In this document: in pieces, positions 1-8,390 of the stretch | How the letters are laid out: each line of letters opens with the position of its first letter | How positions within the stretch are numbered: position 1 is the stretch's first letter | Assembly (NCBI GenBank): GCA_965220055.1 | Contig: CBDCPE010000004.1 | Coordinates: forward strand, 2,790,001 to 2,854,000 | Length of the DNA stretch: 64,000 nucleotides | Direction: 5' to 3' | Source: Bin87 sp965220055 | GTDB taxonomy: Bacteria > Chloroflexota > Dehalococcoidia > Lucifugimonadales > UBA3495 | Notes under the pieces: generated by a model | What the model was told of the DNA's origin: nothing | The model's input: only the letters and a program-made list of their open reading frames with translations | The model's database searches: none | Translations under genes and position numbers: made by a program

Positions 1-1405
1 ATCCCTGGGTGGCGAAGGACCGAGCACGACGGCGGGCGTCGGGGGTCCAGGTCACACTCTCGGCGCCGTACACCCGCCGGGCGAGAGCCAGCACCTTGTC
101 CTCTATGGATGCGTCGAGGTCGTAGGCGTAGTCGATCTTCTGCGGCGCGACGGACGGGTCGTTAGCGGCACGGGCGACCGCCTCGGCGAGGGCGACGCCG
201 CCCTCACCACCGTCGGTGAACCCGGAGTATTCGGCGGTGGCGTAGGCGCCGGCCTGCTCGGCGATGGCAGCGGCGGCCTGAAGCTCCTCGTCGCTGTCAC
301 CCTCGAAGCGGTTGAGGGCGACGACGACGGGAAGGCCGAAGCTGCGCACGATGTTGATGTGATGGACGAGGTTGGAGGAGCCGGCTTTCATCGCGTCCAA
401 GTTGGGCTGGGCCAGGTTGCGGCGGAGCGCGCCGCCGTGCCAGCGCAGGGCACGGACTGAGGACACCAGGACGGCGGCGGCAACCGGCAAACCGCTCTGA
501 CGGGTCTTGATGTGCATGAATTTTTCGAAGCCGAGGTCGGAGGCAAACCCGGCCTCGGTGATGATGATGTCGGCGTAACCGAGAGCGAGCCGGTCGGCGA
601 TGATGGAACTGCAGCCGTGGGCAATATTGCCGAAGGGGCCGGAATGGACCAGCGCGGGTTGGCCTTCCATGGTCTGCACGAGGTTGGGCATGATGGTGTG
701 TCGCATGACGGCCATGAGGGGGCCGGTCAGGCCGAGGTCACCGACCGATACCGGGTCGCCGCCGCGGCTGGTGCCGACGACGATACGCGAAATGCGCGCG
801 CGCAGGTCATCAAGGTCGTGTGCCAGCGCGAGAATGGCCATGATTTCTGAAGCGGTCACGAAGTCGAACCGGGTCTCGCGCAGCGGGCTATTGGCGTTCC
901 CGCCCAACCCGGTGGTTATCTGGCGGAGGGCGCGGTCGGAGGCGTCGGTGACGCGGGACCAGGTAACACCCTCGGGGGCCATGTCGCAGGCGTTGTTGCG
1001 GTAGACGGCATTTTCGACTAGGGCGGCCAAGAGGTTGTGCGTGGAGCCGACGGCGTGGGCGTCGCCGGTGAAATGGATGTTGATCTCGTCTTCGGGGACG
1101 ATGCGCGCCTTGCCGCCACCGGTGCCGCCACCCTTGATACCAAAGATCGGGCCCAAGGCCGGCTCGCGCAGGTTGACCACGGTCTTATGGCCCAACCGGC
1201 CGAGGCCATCGGTCAAGCCGATGGAGGTAGTAGTCTTGCCTTCTCCAGCGGGAGTGGGCGTGATACCGGTTACCACCACGAGCTTGCCGCGCTGGCCGTT
1301 TTCCCGGATTGCGTCGAGGCTCACCTTGGCCTTGGTGTTGCCGAAGGGGATCAGGTGCTGCTCGTCTATACCCAAGCGTTCCGCTACAACGTTAATGGGA
1401 TCCAT
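1..1405 (-). CDS. fhs: Formate--tetrahydrofolate ligase, C-terminus cut by window edge
   Basis: ATP-dependent ligase that makes 10-formyl-THF from formate and THF in one-carbon metabolism. The ATG at 1405 follows GGAG with about nine bases between. About 468 residues are visible; the family is usually about 550-630, so the C-terminus lies outside the window. The N-terminus aligns with the family (LGIDEQHLIPFG), the P-loop-like TPAGEGKTTT is at residues 51-60, and the glycine-rich EPALGPIFGIKGGGTGGGKA follows at 81-100. Later conserved stretches include PFGNIAHGC and the LNRFEGDSDEE region. It is the last gene of a minus-strand series; the upstream 320 bases hold a palindromic repeat. Assignment is firm. 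Confidence 0.97.
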   Translation of the reverse strand, partial: MDPINVVAERLGIDEQHLIPFGNTKAKVSLDAIRENGQRGKLVVVTGITPTPAGEGKTTTSIGLTDGLGRLGHKTVVNLREPALGPIFGIKGGGTGGGKARIVPEDEINIHFTGDAHAVGSTHNLLAALVENAVYRNNACDMAPEGVTWSRVTDASDRALRQITTGLGGNANSPLRETRFDFVTASEIMAILALAHDLDDLRARISRIVVGTSRGGDPVSVGDLGLTGPLMAVMRHTIMPNLVQTMEGQPALVHSGPFGNIAHGCSSIIADRLALGYADIIITEAGFASDLGFEKFMHIKTRQSGLPVAAAVLVSSVRALRWHGGALRRNLAQPNLDAMKAGSSNLVHHINIVRSFGLPVVVALNRFEGDSDEELQAAAAIAEQAGAYATAEYSGFTDGGEGGVALAEAVARAANDPSVAPQKIDYAYDLDASIEDKVLALARRVYGAESVTWTPDARRRARSFATQG

Positions 1406-1558
1406 GTTTAGCCGCTCCAAAAATGAAGGTTTGGTTTACCGTGTTTGGGGTGAGATGGCACGCGCGTGAGCCAGAGGCCAGCGAAGCCACGCATAAAATT
1501 ATAGGCCCACGCGGCTAGGGCAGCAAAACGGGAACGGGCCTCACGCGTACACGGTTCG

Positions 1559-1670
1559 CCATTGCGAGGAGCGAAGCGACAACCCTGTGTTGCGGACGAT
1601 CATTTATCCGCCAACGAGATTGCCGCGCTTCCCTCGCAATGACAATTTGAATGCAAGTGGGCATGCTTCA
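1559..1670. repeat. Interspersed palindromic repeat, copy 1 (short form)
   Basis: The left arm reads CATTGCGAGGAGCGAAGCGA. The right arm reads GAGATTGCCGCGCTTCCCTC and continues into GCAATGACA, so the arms are imperfectly complementary. A tail ending CAAGTGGGCATGCTTCA follows. Four relatives occur at 8391, 21857, 48803 and 62443. This copy has no extra internal units. It lies in the 320-base gap upstream of the formate-THF ligase; nothing else is recognisable there. Confidence 0.85.
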
Positions 1671-1726
1671 GAAGAAGCGGCCGACCCGGCCGGTGAGCGG
1701 CGCAAACCCGGGGAGCGCCGGCAGCG

Positions 1727-2503
1727 CTACAGCCAGGCGATTTCGTAGTCGGTGGAAACGGGAGCCATGGCATCCAGATCCCAGTCAAACACCAGGACCG
1801 CCGACGCCTCTCCGCAAAAGGCCTGAAGCACGCGCTTGCCGTCCACCGCGACGACGCTCACCGCCTCGTTGAAGTCGAGGTCATCGGCTTCCCAGCCGGA
1901 ACGGTTGCACACCATGATCGGCAGACCGGTATCCAGGGTCCGCTGCTCCCATTCCCCGAGGGGGCCACAGTCGCCGGGGCCCCAGGAGGCGGGTGACACA
2001 AGGATCTCGGCGCCTCGATCTTTCAGGATGCCGGCGACGTCATTACGGTAGGCGTCGGCGCAGATCATCACGCCCACGGCGGTCCCGTCGCAGTCGATGG
2101 GGGCAATTTCATCACCCGGCGACGACCAAGCCTCCGGACCGCGGAGGGCCTTGACCTTGCGGTGCCGTCCAATGATGCTCCCTTCCGGGCTAATCACGAA
2201 TACGGTGTTGAACATCAGGCCGGCCTCGGGATCCCGCTCCGGATAGGACAGGAACACCGTAACGCCGTGCTCGCGAACCTGGCCGCAGAAGGTCTGCATC
2301 CAGTCGTCGGGCTGGGGCAGGATCCAGTCCGTGCCGATCATCTCGGCGAACTTATACCCGGTGACGAACAATTCCGGAGTAATCACCCACTGGGCGCCCA
2401 TGGCAGCAGCGCGTACCAAGCCCTGCTCCGCGAGGGCACGATTGTGTGCAACGTCGGCCAACTCGGGGGCCAGGTGAAGCATGGCAACGCGCAACGGTCT
2501 CAT
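1727..2503 (-). CDS. Carbon-nitrogen hydrolase (nitrilase superfamily)
   Basis: Predicted cytoplasmic amidase or carbamoylase-type hydrolase of the nitrilase superfamily, 258 residues, the normal size for a single-domain member. The catalytic triad is readable: Glu44 in TPELFVTGY, Lys116 in RHRKVKAL and Cys148 in MICADAYR. The ATG at 2503 follows an AGAGGTGA-type ribosome binding site. The substrate cannot be told from sequence; the small size resembles the omega-amidase and N-carbamoyl amidase groups. It lies alone between the repeat and the zinc-ribbon gene. Confidence 0.9.
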   Translation of the reverse strand: MRPLRVAMLHLAPELADVAHNRALAEQGLVRAAAMGAQWVITPELFVTGYKFAEMIGTDWILPQPDDWMQTFCGQVREHGVTVFLSYPERDPEAGLMFNTVFVISPEGSIIGRHRKVKALRGPEAWSSPGDEIAPIDCDGTAVGVMICADAYRNDVAGILKDRGAEILVSPASWGPGDCGPLGEWEQRTLDTGLPIMVCNRSGWEADDLDFNEAVSVVAVDGKRVLQAFCGEASAVLVFDWDLDAMAPVSTDYEIAWL

Positions 2504-2583
2504 CGGTCACCTCTGCATCCTATAGTCGTTGGGCTATGTAGTCGTTGAAGCCGGGCATTTACCTACGACCGACGTTGACGGAG

Positions 2584-3300
2584 CTACTGCTGCAACAGGA
2601 TCCGGCCGCAGGTGCTGCACGGGACCTGCTTCGACTTGTCACGCATCTGGCGGATGACGTTGCTGGTAAGAGCCATGCGGCAGGCCAAGCAGACGCGGCC
2701 ATTGTCGACCAGGGCGACGGCGGTGCCGGCTTTGTTGCGCCGCAGCCGCTCGTAGCGTTGCAGATCAGCCTGGGGTAGGGAAACGGCCATATCCTGCCGC
2801 TGGCAGGACGCGGTTTCGCGGTCGCTCTCCAACTCCGTCAGCCGGTTGCTAAGGGACTCGATGAGGTTGTGCCATTCGATCGCGGCGGCCTCCATGCCAT
2901 CGCGGGCGGCGACGGCGGCGGCCTCGTGGGTGTTCTGTTCCTGTTCGAGTTCCAACAACAGTTCGTCGAGCTGGTCGAGTTGGTATTTTGACGAATCGAC
3001 TTCCCGCTGGATGGCGGAAAGATCGCGTCGGGAGGTATTTCCGCTGTAGAGACGCGCTTCCAACCCGGTGAGGCGCTCGCGGATCCGTTCTCCTTCCTCG
3101 CGACGGGACGTGGCGTTGGCATTCACGGCGACGGCGCGGGCCGAGTGGTGCTCGGCTTCGCTGGTCAGGTCAGGCCGGTTGACGCCGGCAGCGAGCCGTC
3201 TTTTGATCCGGTCGCGCTCGGCGTCGATGCCGTCGATCCGATGGTCCAATTCTTGCAGCTGATATAACTGCTGCGGTGTAGTAGTCGGTGTAGTAGTCAT
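2584..3300 (-). CDS. Coiled-coil zinc-ribbon protein (C4-type)
   Basis: A 238-residue protein. The first ~170 residues are charged and heptad-like, predicted to form an antiparallel coiled coil (LQELDHRIDGIDAERDRIKR and onward). The C-terminus carries two CxxC knuckles, CLAC and CSTC, about 27 residues apart, forming a zinc ribbon. This is the layout of the widespread CdsZ/zinc-ribbon family, whose members are thought to bind nucleic acid; that role is not shown here. I chose the ATG at 3300, at the start of a Thr/Pro-rich leader. An upstream in-frame ATG at 3456 would add 52 residues unlike the family. Confidence 0.82.
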   Translation of the reverse strand: MTTTPTTTPQQLYQLQELDHRIDGIDAERDRIKRRLAAGVNRPDLTSEAEHHSARAVAVNANATSRREEGERIRERLTGLEARLYSGNTSRRDLSAIQREVDSSKYQLDQLDELLLELEQEQNTHEAAAVAARDGMEAAAIEWHNLIESLSNRLTELESDRETASCQRQDMAVSLPQADLQRYERLRRNKAGTAVALVDNGRVCLACRMALTSNVIRQMRDKSKQVPCSTCGRILLQQ

Positions 3301-3514
3301 GGTGTGGCCGCCAGCTCCGTCGTTCAGATATCTTGAAGTCAGTCTAGCAGGGTTGGGGAGCGAATTGTAGTCGACGGTTGCGGCACACCGGACCCACCGC
3401 TTCCCACCACCACCCATCGTTAACGCCGGTAGGACAAGGGGCGGGGGTCGTCGCACGACGAAGCCCCGCCGGGCGGGAGCGCCGACGGGGCTCTTCCGGG
3501 GAAAACGGCCAAGA

Positions 3515-3928
3515 TCAGCCGGCCGGCTTGAAGTAGGGGATGGTGATCTGAGGCGTGGCGGTCTGGAAAGTCACCTCCACGGGCATACCGATATGGACGT
3601 CCCGTGGATTGCAGTCGACGATGTTGGTGAACATCCGGACACCCTCGTCCAGCTCCACAAGAGCGAGGACGTAGGGAACCATCTCGGCGAAACCGGTGGT
3701 GCGGTTCTGGTAGGTGACCGTGTAGGTCCAGACAGTGCCGCGGCCGGTGGACTGGACCCACCGGATGTTTTCGCTCCAGCAATTGGCGCAGATGCCGCGG
3801 GGGTACCACTGGTACTCGTTGCAGTCATCACAGATCTGGATAACCAGTTGGCCGCGGCGGCAGGAGTCCCAGAATGCCTTGGTCTCACCGGCGACGGTGG
3901 GCAGGGGCTTGTTCCAAGTGGTGGTCAT
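3515..3928 (-). CDS. DUF35 zinc-ribbon/OB-fold protein, partner of the thiolase-like gene
   Basis: A 137-residue protein with an N-terminal rubredoxin-like zinc ribbon (Cys33, Cys36, Cys47, Cys50) and a C-terminal OB-fold of about 80 residues ending in PYFKPAG. DUF35 proteins are obligate or accessory partners of thiolase-fold enzymes and usually help bind acyl-CoA. The ATG at 3928 lies two bases after the stop of the upstream thiolase-like gene, so the two are almost certainly translated together as a complex. The same frame stays open far upstream inside that gene, but the family match begins at this ATG. Confidence 0.92.
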   Translation of the reverse strand: MTTTWNKPLPTVAGETKAFWDSCRRGQLVIQICDDCNEYQWYPRGICANCWSENIRWVQSTGRGTVWTYTVTYQNRTTGFAEMVPYVLALVELDEGVRMFTNIVDCNPRDVHIGMPVEVTFQTATPQITIPYFKPAG

Positions 3929-3930
3929 GG

Positions 3931-5112
3931 CTAATCCCTCGCTAGGATGACGGTGCCGCCGCTGTGGCGGGAACCCAGGGCGCCGCCGGTACCGTGGGCC
4001 AGCGCGATCTGGCAGTTGGGAACCTGGCGTCCGGTGCCGTCGAACTGATGGCGGAGCTGCCGAGTGGCTTCGAGGAGCAGGAAGAGACCGCGCATCCCCG
4101 GGTGGTTGGACGACAAGCCGCCACCGTCGGTGTTGATAGGAAGCCCGCCGCCGACCCTGAGCCGGCCGTTGCTGACGAATTCTCCGCCCTCGCCCTTCTT
4201 GCAGAACCCCAGGTCTTCTAGGGTCTCGACCACGGTGATGGTGAAGGAGTCGTAGACCATGGCCATGTCGATGTCGTCGTGGGTCACGCCGGCCATTTCG
4301 AAGGCGCGCGGGGAGCTCTGGTGGGCGGCGATGTAGATCAGGTCGCGCTTGCCAGCGCCCTGGTGGGCGATGGCCTCGCCAGTTCCGAGGACCCAAACCG
4401 GAGTTTGGCGGCAGTTACGGGCGACCTCGGGCGAGGCGACCACGACGGCTCCGCCGCCATCGGTGATGATGCAGCAGTCCATGAGGTGGAGCGGGTCGGA
4501 GATGACGCGGGAACCGACTACGTCCTCGACAGTGATCGGGTCGCGGAACAGCGCTTCGGGGTTCATGGAGGCGTGGTGGCGCATGGCCACGGAGACCTCG
4601 GCGAGTTGCTCGGCGGTGGTGCCGTAGAGGTGCATGTGCCGGCGGGCGATCATGGCGTAGAGGCCCACGGTGGTCATGCCGTAGAGTTCCTCGAAACTGT
4701 CGGGGGACGGCTCCAAGATGGGATGGCCGAAGCGCCCGACGCCGCCGGTGCCGACGGACACACCGCCGGAACGTGCCAGGCTGCTGTAGGTGATGACGGC
4801 GACGTTGATGCGGCCGGCAGCGATGGCGGTGAGGGCATGGGAAAGGTGGAACTCAAAGGACCCGCCGCCGACGGTGGTGTTGTCGACGTAGCTGGGGTAC
4901 ATGTTGAGGTAGTCGGCCAGGTTCATGCCGCTGTTGCGGGCGCTGCTGGAAGCAGTGAAGAGGCCGTCAACGTCGGCCTTGGACAGGCCGGCGTCGGCCA
5001 GGGCCTTGATGACGCTTTCGCCCTGGATCTGGAGTTCGCTCTTGTCGGGAGCGTAGCGGGTGACATGCTCGTGGATACCCACGATGGCGGCGGCGCGCCT
5101 GAGGTCAACCAT
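3931..5112 (-). CDS. Thiolase-fold protein lacking the nucleophilic Cys (SCP-x/Ltp type)
   Basis: A 393-residue thiolase-superfamily protein. The N-terminal half holds DGLFTASSS and the loop VGGGSFEFHLSHAL, where true thiolases carry the acylated Cys; here the position is Ser85 or its neighbours. The C-terminal half has INTDGGGLSSNHPG and AHGTGGALGSRHSGG, the usual second active-site loops. The missing Cys argues against simple acetyl transfer. Steroid side-chain aldolases (Ltp2 with ChsH2-DUF35) and BbsB-like enzymes share the thiolase plus DUF35 pairing, so a retro-aldolase or specialised CoA-ester reaction is plausible but inferred. GGAGG lies ten bases before the ATG. The DUF35 gene follows after two bases. 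Confidence 0.9.
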   Translation of the reverse strand: MVDLRRAAAIVGIHEHVTRYAPDKSELQIQGESVIKALADAGLSKADVDGLFTASSSARNSGMNLADYLNMYPSYVDNTTVGGGSFEFHLSHALTAIAAGRINVAVITYSSLARSGGVSVGTGGVGRFGHPILEPSPDSFEELYGMTTVGLYAMIARRHMHLYGTTAEQLAEVSVAMRHHASMNPEALFRDPITVEDVVGSRVISDPLHLMDCCIITDGGGAVVVASPEVARNCRQTPVWVLGTGEAIAHQGAGKRDLIYIAAHQSSPRAFEMAGVTHDDIDMAMVYDSFTITVVETLEDLGFCKKGEGGEFVSNGRLRVGGGLPINTDGGGLSSNHPGMRGLFLLLEATRQLRHQFDGTGRQVPNCQIALAHGTGGALGSRHSGGTVILARD

Positions 5113-5190
5113 GGGAGAGGTACCTCCGTTGGGGATGGATTTGGGTATTATGCCATAAGGGGCGGCGATGGGGATTGGAGCTCGTTTGGG

Positions 5191-5625
5191 TCAGGGGGCT
5201 GGGTGGTCGGTGTGGTTCGATGACGCCTGTGGCCGGCGGCCGGAGATGACTATGCGAAGGAAATCGTTGAGGCGAGACTTTTGCCAGTGGGGATCGAGGT
5301 GTTGGAAATATTCCACGATGTCGCTGTCCAGAATTACTTCCTCACGCATTTTGGTCACGGGAGGGCGGGGAGGCATAACTATTTTGCCGGCGCGGTGGGC
5401 CTCAACCCATTCCGGAAACAGCTCGGACATAGGGCGGGCCTGGGCAAGCTCCTGGTCGGTCGGTACGACCGCATCCGGGTCTTTGGCAATACCGACGTTG
5501 ATGGCGGTTTCCTCACCGTACAAAGCCTCAACTTCCACATAGGTCAAGTTGGCGACTTGTTCGTAAGGAGGCAGTGCGGCCCACTCTTCGGGCGACAGGC
5601 CGTTGGGCTGATAGCAACTATCCAT
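5191..5625 (-). CDS. brnA: BrnA-like antitoxin
   Basis: A 144-residue protein whose C-terminal third (EEVILDSDIVEYFQHLDPHW followed by QKSRLNDFLRIVISGR) matches the ribbon-helix-helix-like domain of BrnA antitoxins, which neutralise BrnT and autorepress the operon. The first ~80 residues are longer than in typical BrnA proteins (about 80-110 residues in total) and look acidic and unstructured. The start overlaps the toxin stop by eight bases, the standard toxin-first BrnTA order. The operator is likely just upstream of brnT but I could not delimit it. Confidence 0.82.
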   Translation of the reverse strand: MDSCYQPNGLSPEEWAALPPYEQVANLTYVEVEALYGEETAINVGIAKDPDAVVPTDQELAQARPMSELFPEWVEAHRAGKIVMPPRPPVTKMREEVILDSDIVEYFQHLDPHWQKSRLNDFLRIVISGRRPQASSNHTDHPAP

Positions 5626-5878
5626 ATTTTGCTACCTCTCTGGGTCTGGCTCTGCGGAAGCTGATTATGCGCTTTACGTCGCCCCGTAACGTGAATACCA
5701 CGGCGTGCAAATCGGCATCGAAATACCCGTATGCGATCCACCTTGGCTCGCTGTAACCATCACTGGGTTGGACTATGGCCGCATCCCATTCAAACTGATG
5801 CATGTCCTTGAAATCCAACTTGTGCTGATCCAGATTGATCCGACGCTTGGTTTCGTCCCATTCGTACTGTGGGTTCAT
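5618..5878 (-). CDS. brnT: BrnT-like toxin (RelE-fold ribonuclease family)
   Basis: An 86-residue protein with the family hallmarks in order: YEWDETKRRINLDQHKLDF, then FEWDAAIVQPSDGYSEPRW, the VVFTLRGDVKRIISFRRA strand pair and a terminal E-x3-Y. BrnT is a type II toxin ribonuclease acting on the cell's own translation. I chose the ATG at 5878 because the match begins there; an in-frame start at 5905 would add nine residues (MPTSLAEVT). The antitoxin follows with an eight-base overlap. There is no sign of decay. Confidence 0.85.
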   Translation of the reverse strand: MNPQYEWDETKRRINLDQHKLDFKDMHQFEWDAAIVQPSDGYSEPRWIAYGYFDADLHAVVFTLRGDVKRIISFRRARPREVAKYG

Positions 5879-5960
5879 TGTAACTTCGGCCAGGGATGTG
5901 GGCAAAAGTTAGGGGCGAATGGTTATTCGCCCCTGCGGATGCGCGTGGTGTGACCGGAGA

Positions 5961-7175
5961 TTAGCCGGGGACTTCGTCGTAGTGGTGGAAGGTGCCGATG
6001 ACGTTGGCTTCGTACATGGACTGGACTTCATCCTCGGTGTAGTCGAGCATCCCGGTGAGGACGTCTTCGTTGTGCTCGCCGACTTGAGGGGTGGTGCCGA
6101 CCACGGCAGGGGTGCGGCTGAAGTGCCAGAAGTCGCCGGAGACCGCGATGGACCCGGCCAACCAGTCGTCCACCTCAACCATGGCGCGACGCTCCCACGG
6201 ATGTGGGTCGGCGGCGGCCTGGGCGATGGTGTTGACTGGTGCAGCCACCACGTCGTGGTGGGTGAAGTGAGCGATGGCTTCGTGCATGGTCATGTCGAGC
6301 ATGAGGTCGCGCATGGCCTGGTTGACCAATTCGCCGTTGGCTCCGCGTTCGTGGCGGGTGGTGAACCGGGGGTCCTCCAGCCATTCGGGCTTGCCCAATG
6401 CGTTACAGACGCGATGCCAGTGGTGCTGGTCGCCGGCCGAAATGAGCACCCAGCCGTCCTTGCAGGGATAGGTGCCCGACGGAGGAGCCGCGGACTCGCC
6501 CCGCTTGGGCTCGATGCCCGCGCCGTGGTAAGCGGTGATCGGGATCTCCGTGTAGCTGTAACCGGTGTCGGCCAGGCAGGCGTCGATGGTCTGACCAACG
6601 CCCGAGGTCTCACGCTCGTGGAGCGCGGCCAAGGTTCCGATGGCAGCGTGGAGCGCAGTGGTCCGGTCGATGATGGGCACGCCGGCGCGGATGGGAGGCA
6701 TCCCTTCTTCACCGGTCACCATGGCGATGCCGGACATGGTCTGGCCGATCGGGTCGTAGCCGATCTGTTCCCGGTAGGGGCCGAACTGACCATAGGCGGA
6801 AACGTTGACCATGATGATACGAGGGTTCAGTTCGTAGAGAACATCGTATCCGAAACCCATGGTGTCGATCGTGCCGGGGCGGAAGTTCTGCAGCAAGACG
6901 TCGGAGACCTTGACCAGCTTGCGGAGGACGTCCTTGCCCTGCTCCTTGCGGAGGTCGATGCTCAGGCTCTTCTTGCCGCTGTTGTACTGGACCCAGTAGG
7001 CGGACTGCTTGCGGACCCAGGGAGCGTGGTAGCGGGTCTCCTCGCCGCCGAGGCGTTCCACCTTGATTACTTCGGCGCCCAAACGGGCCAATACCTGGGC
7101 GCAACGGGGGCCGGCCTGATGGCGCCCCAAGTCGATGACGCGTATTCCGTCCAGAGGGCCTTTAACTTCTGGCAT
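5961..7175 (-). CDS. CaiB/BaiF family CoA-transferase (class III)
   Basis: A 404-residue class III CoA-transferase that moves CoA between carboxylic acids through an aspartyl-CoA thioester. The N-terminus is typical (GPLDGIRVIDLGRHQAGPRC). The expected catalytic Asp is present as Asp141 in GPYREQIGYDPIGQ. The C-terminus ends in the HNEDVL segment common to the family. GAGGAG lies eight bases before the ATG. The acid substrate is unknown. A second homologue at 44234 lacks this Asp, so the two are probably not redundant. Confidence 0.94.
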   Translation of the reverse strand: MPEVKGPLDGIRVIDLGRHQAGPRCAQVLARLGAEVIKVERLGGEETRYHAPWVRKQSAYWVQYNSGKKSLSIDLRKEQGKDVLRKLVKVSDVLLQNFRPGTIDTMGFGYDVLYELNPRIIMVNVSAYGQFGPYREQIGYDPIGQTMSGIAMVTGEEGMPPIRAGVPIIDRTTALHAAIGTLAALHERETSGVGQTIDACLADTGYSYTEIPITAYHGAGIEPKRGESAAPPSGTYPCKDGWVLISAGDQHHWHRVCNALGKPEWLEDPRFTTRHERGANGELVNQAMRDLMLDMTMHEAIAHFTHHDVVAAPVNTIAQAAADPHPWERRAMVEVDDWLAGSIAVSGDFWHFSRTPAVVGTTPQVGEHNEDVLTGMLDYTEDEVQSMYEANVIGTFHHYDEVPG

Positions 7176-7409
7176 AACAGATTCTCCTCAATCGAATGCG
7201 TAAATCGGGTTACGAATGAAGTTGCGCCATTCTACGCCGGCAGGCTTTATTGGGCAAGAGAACCCGCGTCGGACGGTACGGGCGGTTGGGCAAACATCGA
7301 TGCGTGACAGAGTGGTGCGCCGCACGGACATCAAGCGAACCGGTCGATCCCGTGCTAGCGGATTGGCCCGCCGGGCAGGCCAAACCGTGCCCGGAACAGA
7401 TTTGAAACA

Positions 7410-7475
7410 TTTTCACAATTTGTTCACGAATATCGGGCTAGTTTTCACTTGATTTTCACACTCGGCTGCTAATCT
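7410..7475 (+). promoter_or_regulatory. Four-half-site operator with -10 box (unit A)
   Basis: Four TTCAC-type half-sites start at 7410 (TTTTCAC), 7421 (TGTTCAC), 7442 (TTTTCAC) and 7453 (TTTTCAC), giving two direct-repeat pairs with an 11-base period. Ten bases after the last comes TAATCT (7470-7475), a -10 candidate. Eleven-base direct repeats replacing a -35 box are typical of PhoB/OmpR-family response regulators. Exactly the same spacing recurs at 8609-8674. The regulator assignment is inference. Confidence 0.7.
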
Positions 7476-7548
7476 GGAAACACGAATGAGGACGAGGCCA
7501 CGCGGGGTTGCCGACACCGAAAAGGGAAGCCTCCCTGCTCGTCCGCAG

Positions 7549-7698
7549 ATGAATCACAAAAGAGGAGAAGACCGCATCATAGTCGCAACGAAAATCAGAA
7601 CCGGCAGACGTAACTGGAAGCGGCTCGTCTTGACCATCGCGATAACCGCGTTGCCCGTGGCCATTCTGGGGCCGGTACTGATCCTATCGGCGGGATAA
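7549..7698 (+). CDS. Small membrane peptide, possibly decayed paralogue (unit A)
   Basis: A 49-codon frame ending in a basic segment (KIRTGRRNWKR) and one strongly hydrophobic helix (LVLTIAITALPVAILGPVLI). The ATG at 7549 has no ribosome binding site. A GAGGAG at 7562-7567 instead points to ATC/ATA codons near 7576-7581, where unit B has GAGGAGGTGACC followed by ATG. The layout of basic stretch, helix and stop resembles the 98-residue protein at 9004 but lacks its tail. It may be a paralogue that lost its start. I do not recognise a family; being a real gene is uncertain. Confidence 0.35.
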   Translation: MNHKRGEDRIIVATKIRTGRRNWKRLVLTIAITALPVAILGPVLILSAG

Positions 7699-8390
7699 CA
7701 AGACCGCGGCGCGACACCGGGAGGGACATCGCCGGATAGCGGTGGAAGAGGTCCAAATCGGGCCGGAAACAAGAACAAGCCGGTGGCTCTGATGGCGCCA
7801 TAGAGCCTAGATCAGGGCCCTACCACATTACAGCAACGACGGGCGTGAATAAGCGCCGCAACATCAACACAAGCCCAGGGTTCCGCAGCAGATAGCTAAG
7901 GGGCCAAGATAACCAAATAATCCGCATAGGCGCGCCTCAGGCGGGGCCAGTGGGCGATAACGCTCGCTGGCCCTTTCTCACGTCGAAGAGGTCCAGTGTT
8001 CCTCGCGAAACGGGAGAGAGATTGGGGCGCAGACATCAGGACGACCCAACGCAGCCAAACCCCAAAGGGCCAGCGAGCAAACCGGACGTGGTCAGCTCGG
8101 CGGCGGCAGGAGATCCCGCCGACCTTGCAGACCTCGAACCGACCAACTCGGGACGGTCTGCGCTGGCGGGGGAATGCGCTGCGCGTCCAGCCCGCCCCAC
8201 GGAGGCGCGAGCGCGGTTACGTGGTGGCCGCGGGCGGGGTAGGGCCTAACGATTGGATCAGAGACCTGGCTGAGATGTGTCGAAGGGTTTGACCCGTCTG
8301 CCCGCTGGACGGCCAGCGCCTCCACATGTGTCCAGAGTATTGGATGCGGAAATGGTGGAAAGGAGGGCTCCGCCCTTACCCGACCCAGTT
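7699..8390. other. Gene-free stretch between unit A and repeat copy 2
   Basis: No reading frame here has a ribosome binding site and family-like sequence. The stretch holds the hairpin at 7944-7976. A perfect 15-base inverted repeat is formed by GCTCGCTGGCCCTTT (7962-7976) and its complement at 8064-8078. The rest looks non-coding. Confidence 0.6.
7944..7976 (+). terminator. Rho-independent terminator-like hairpin ending unit A
   Basis: GGGCCAGTGGGCG, the loop ATAA, then CGCTCGCTGGCCC form a 13-pair stem (two G-U pairs) followed by TTTCTC. A transcript from the unit A promoter would be about 500 bases long. The hairpin at 9604 ending unit B has similar arms and a similar GATAA segment. Confidence 0.7.

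Noticed and set aside
5919..7307. Long plus-strand frame of 462 codons
   Set aside because: It lies antiparallel to the CoA-transferase gene, has no family features, and its composition follows from GC-rich codons of the true gene.
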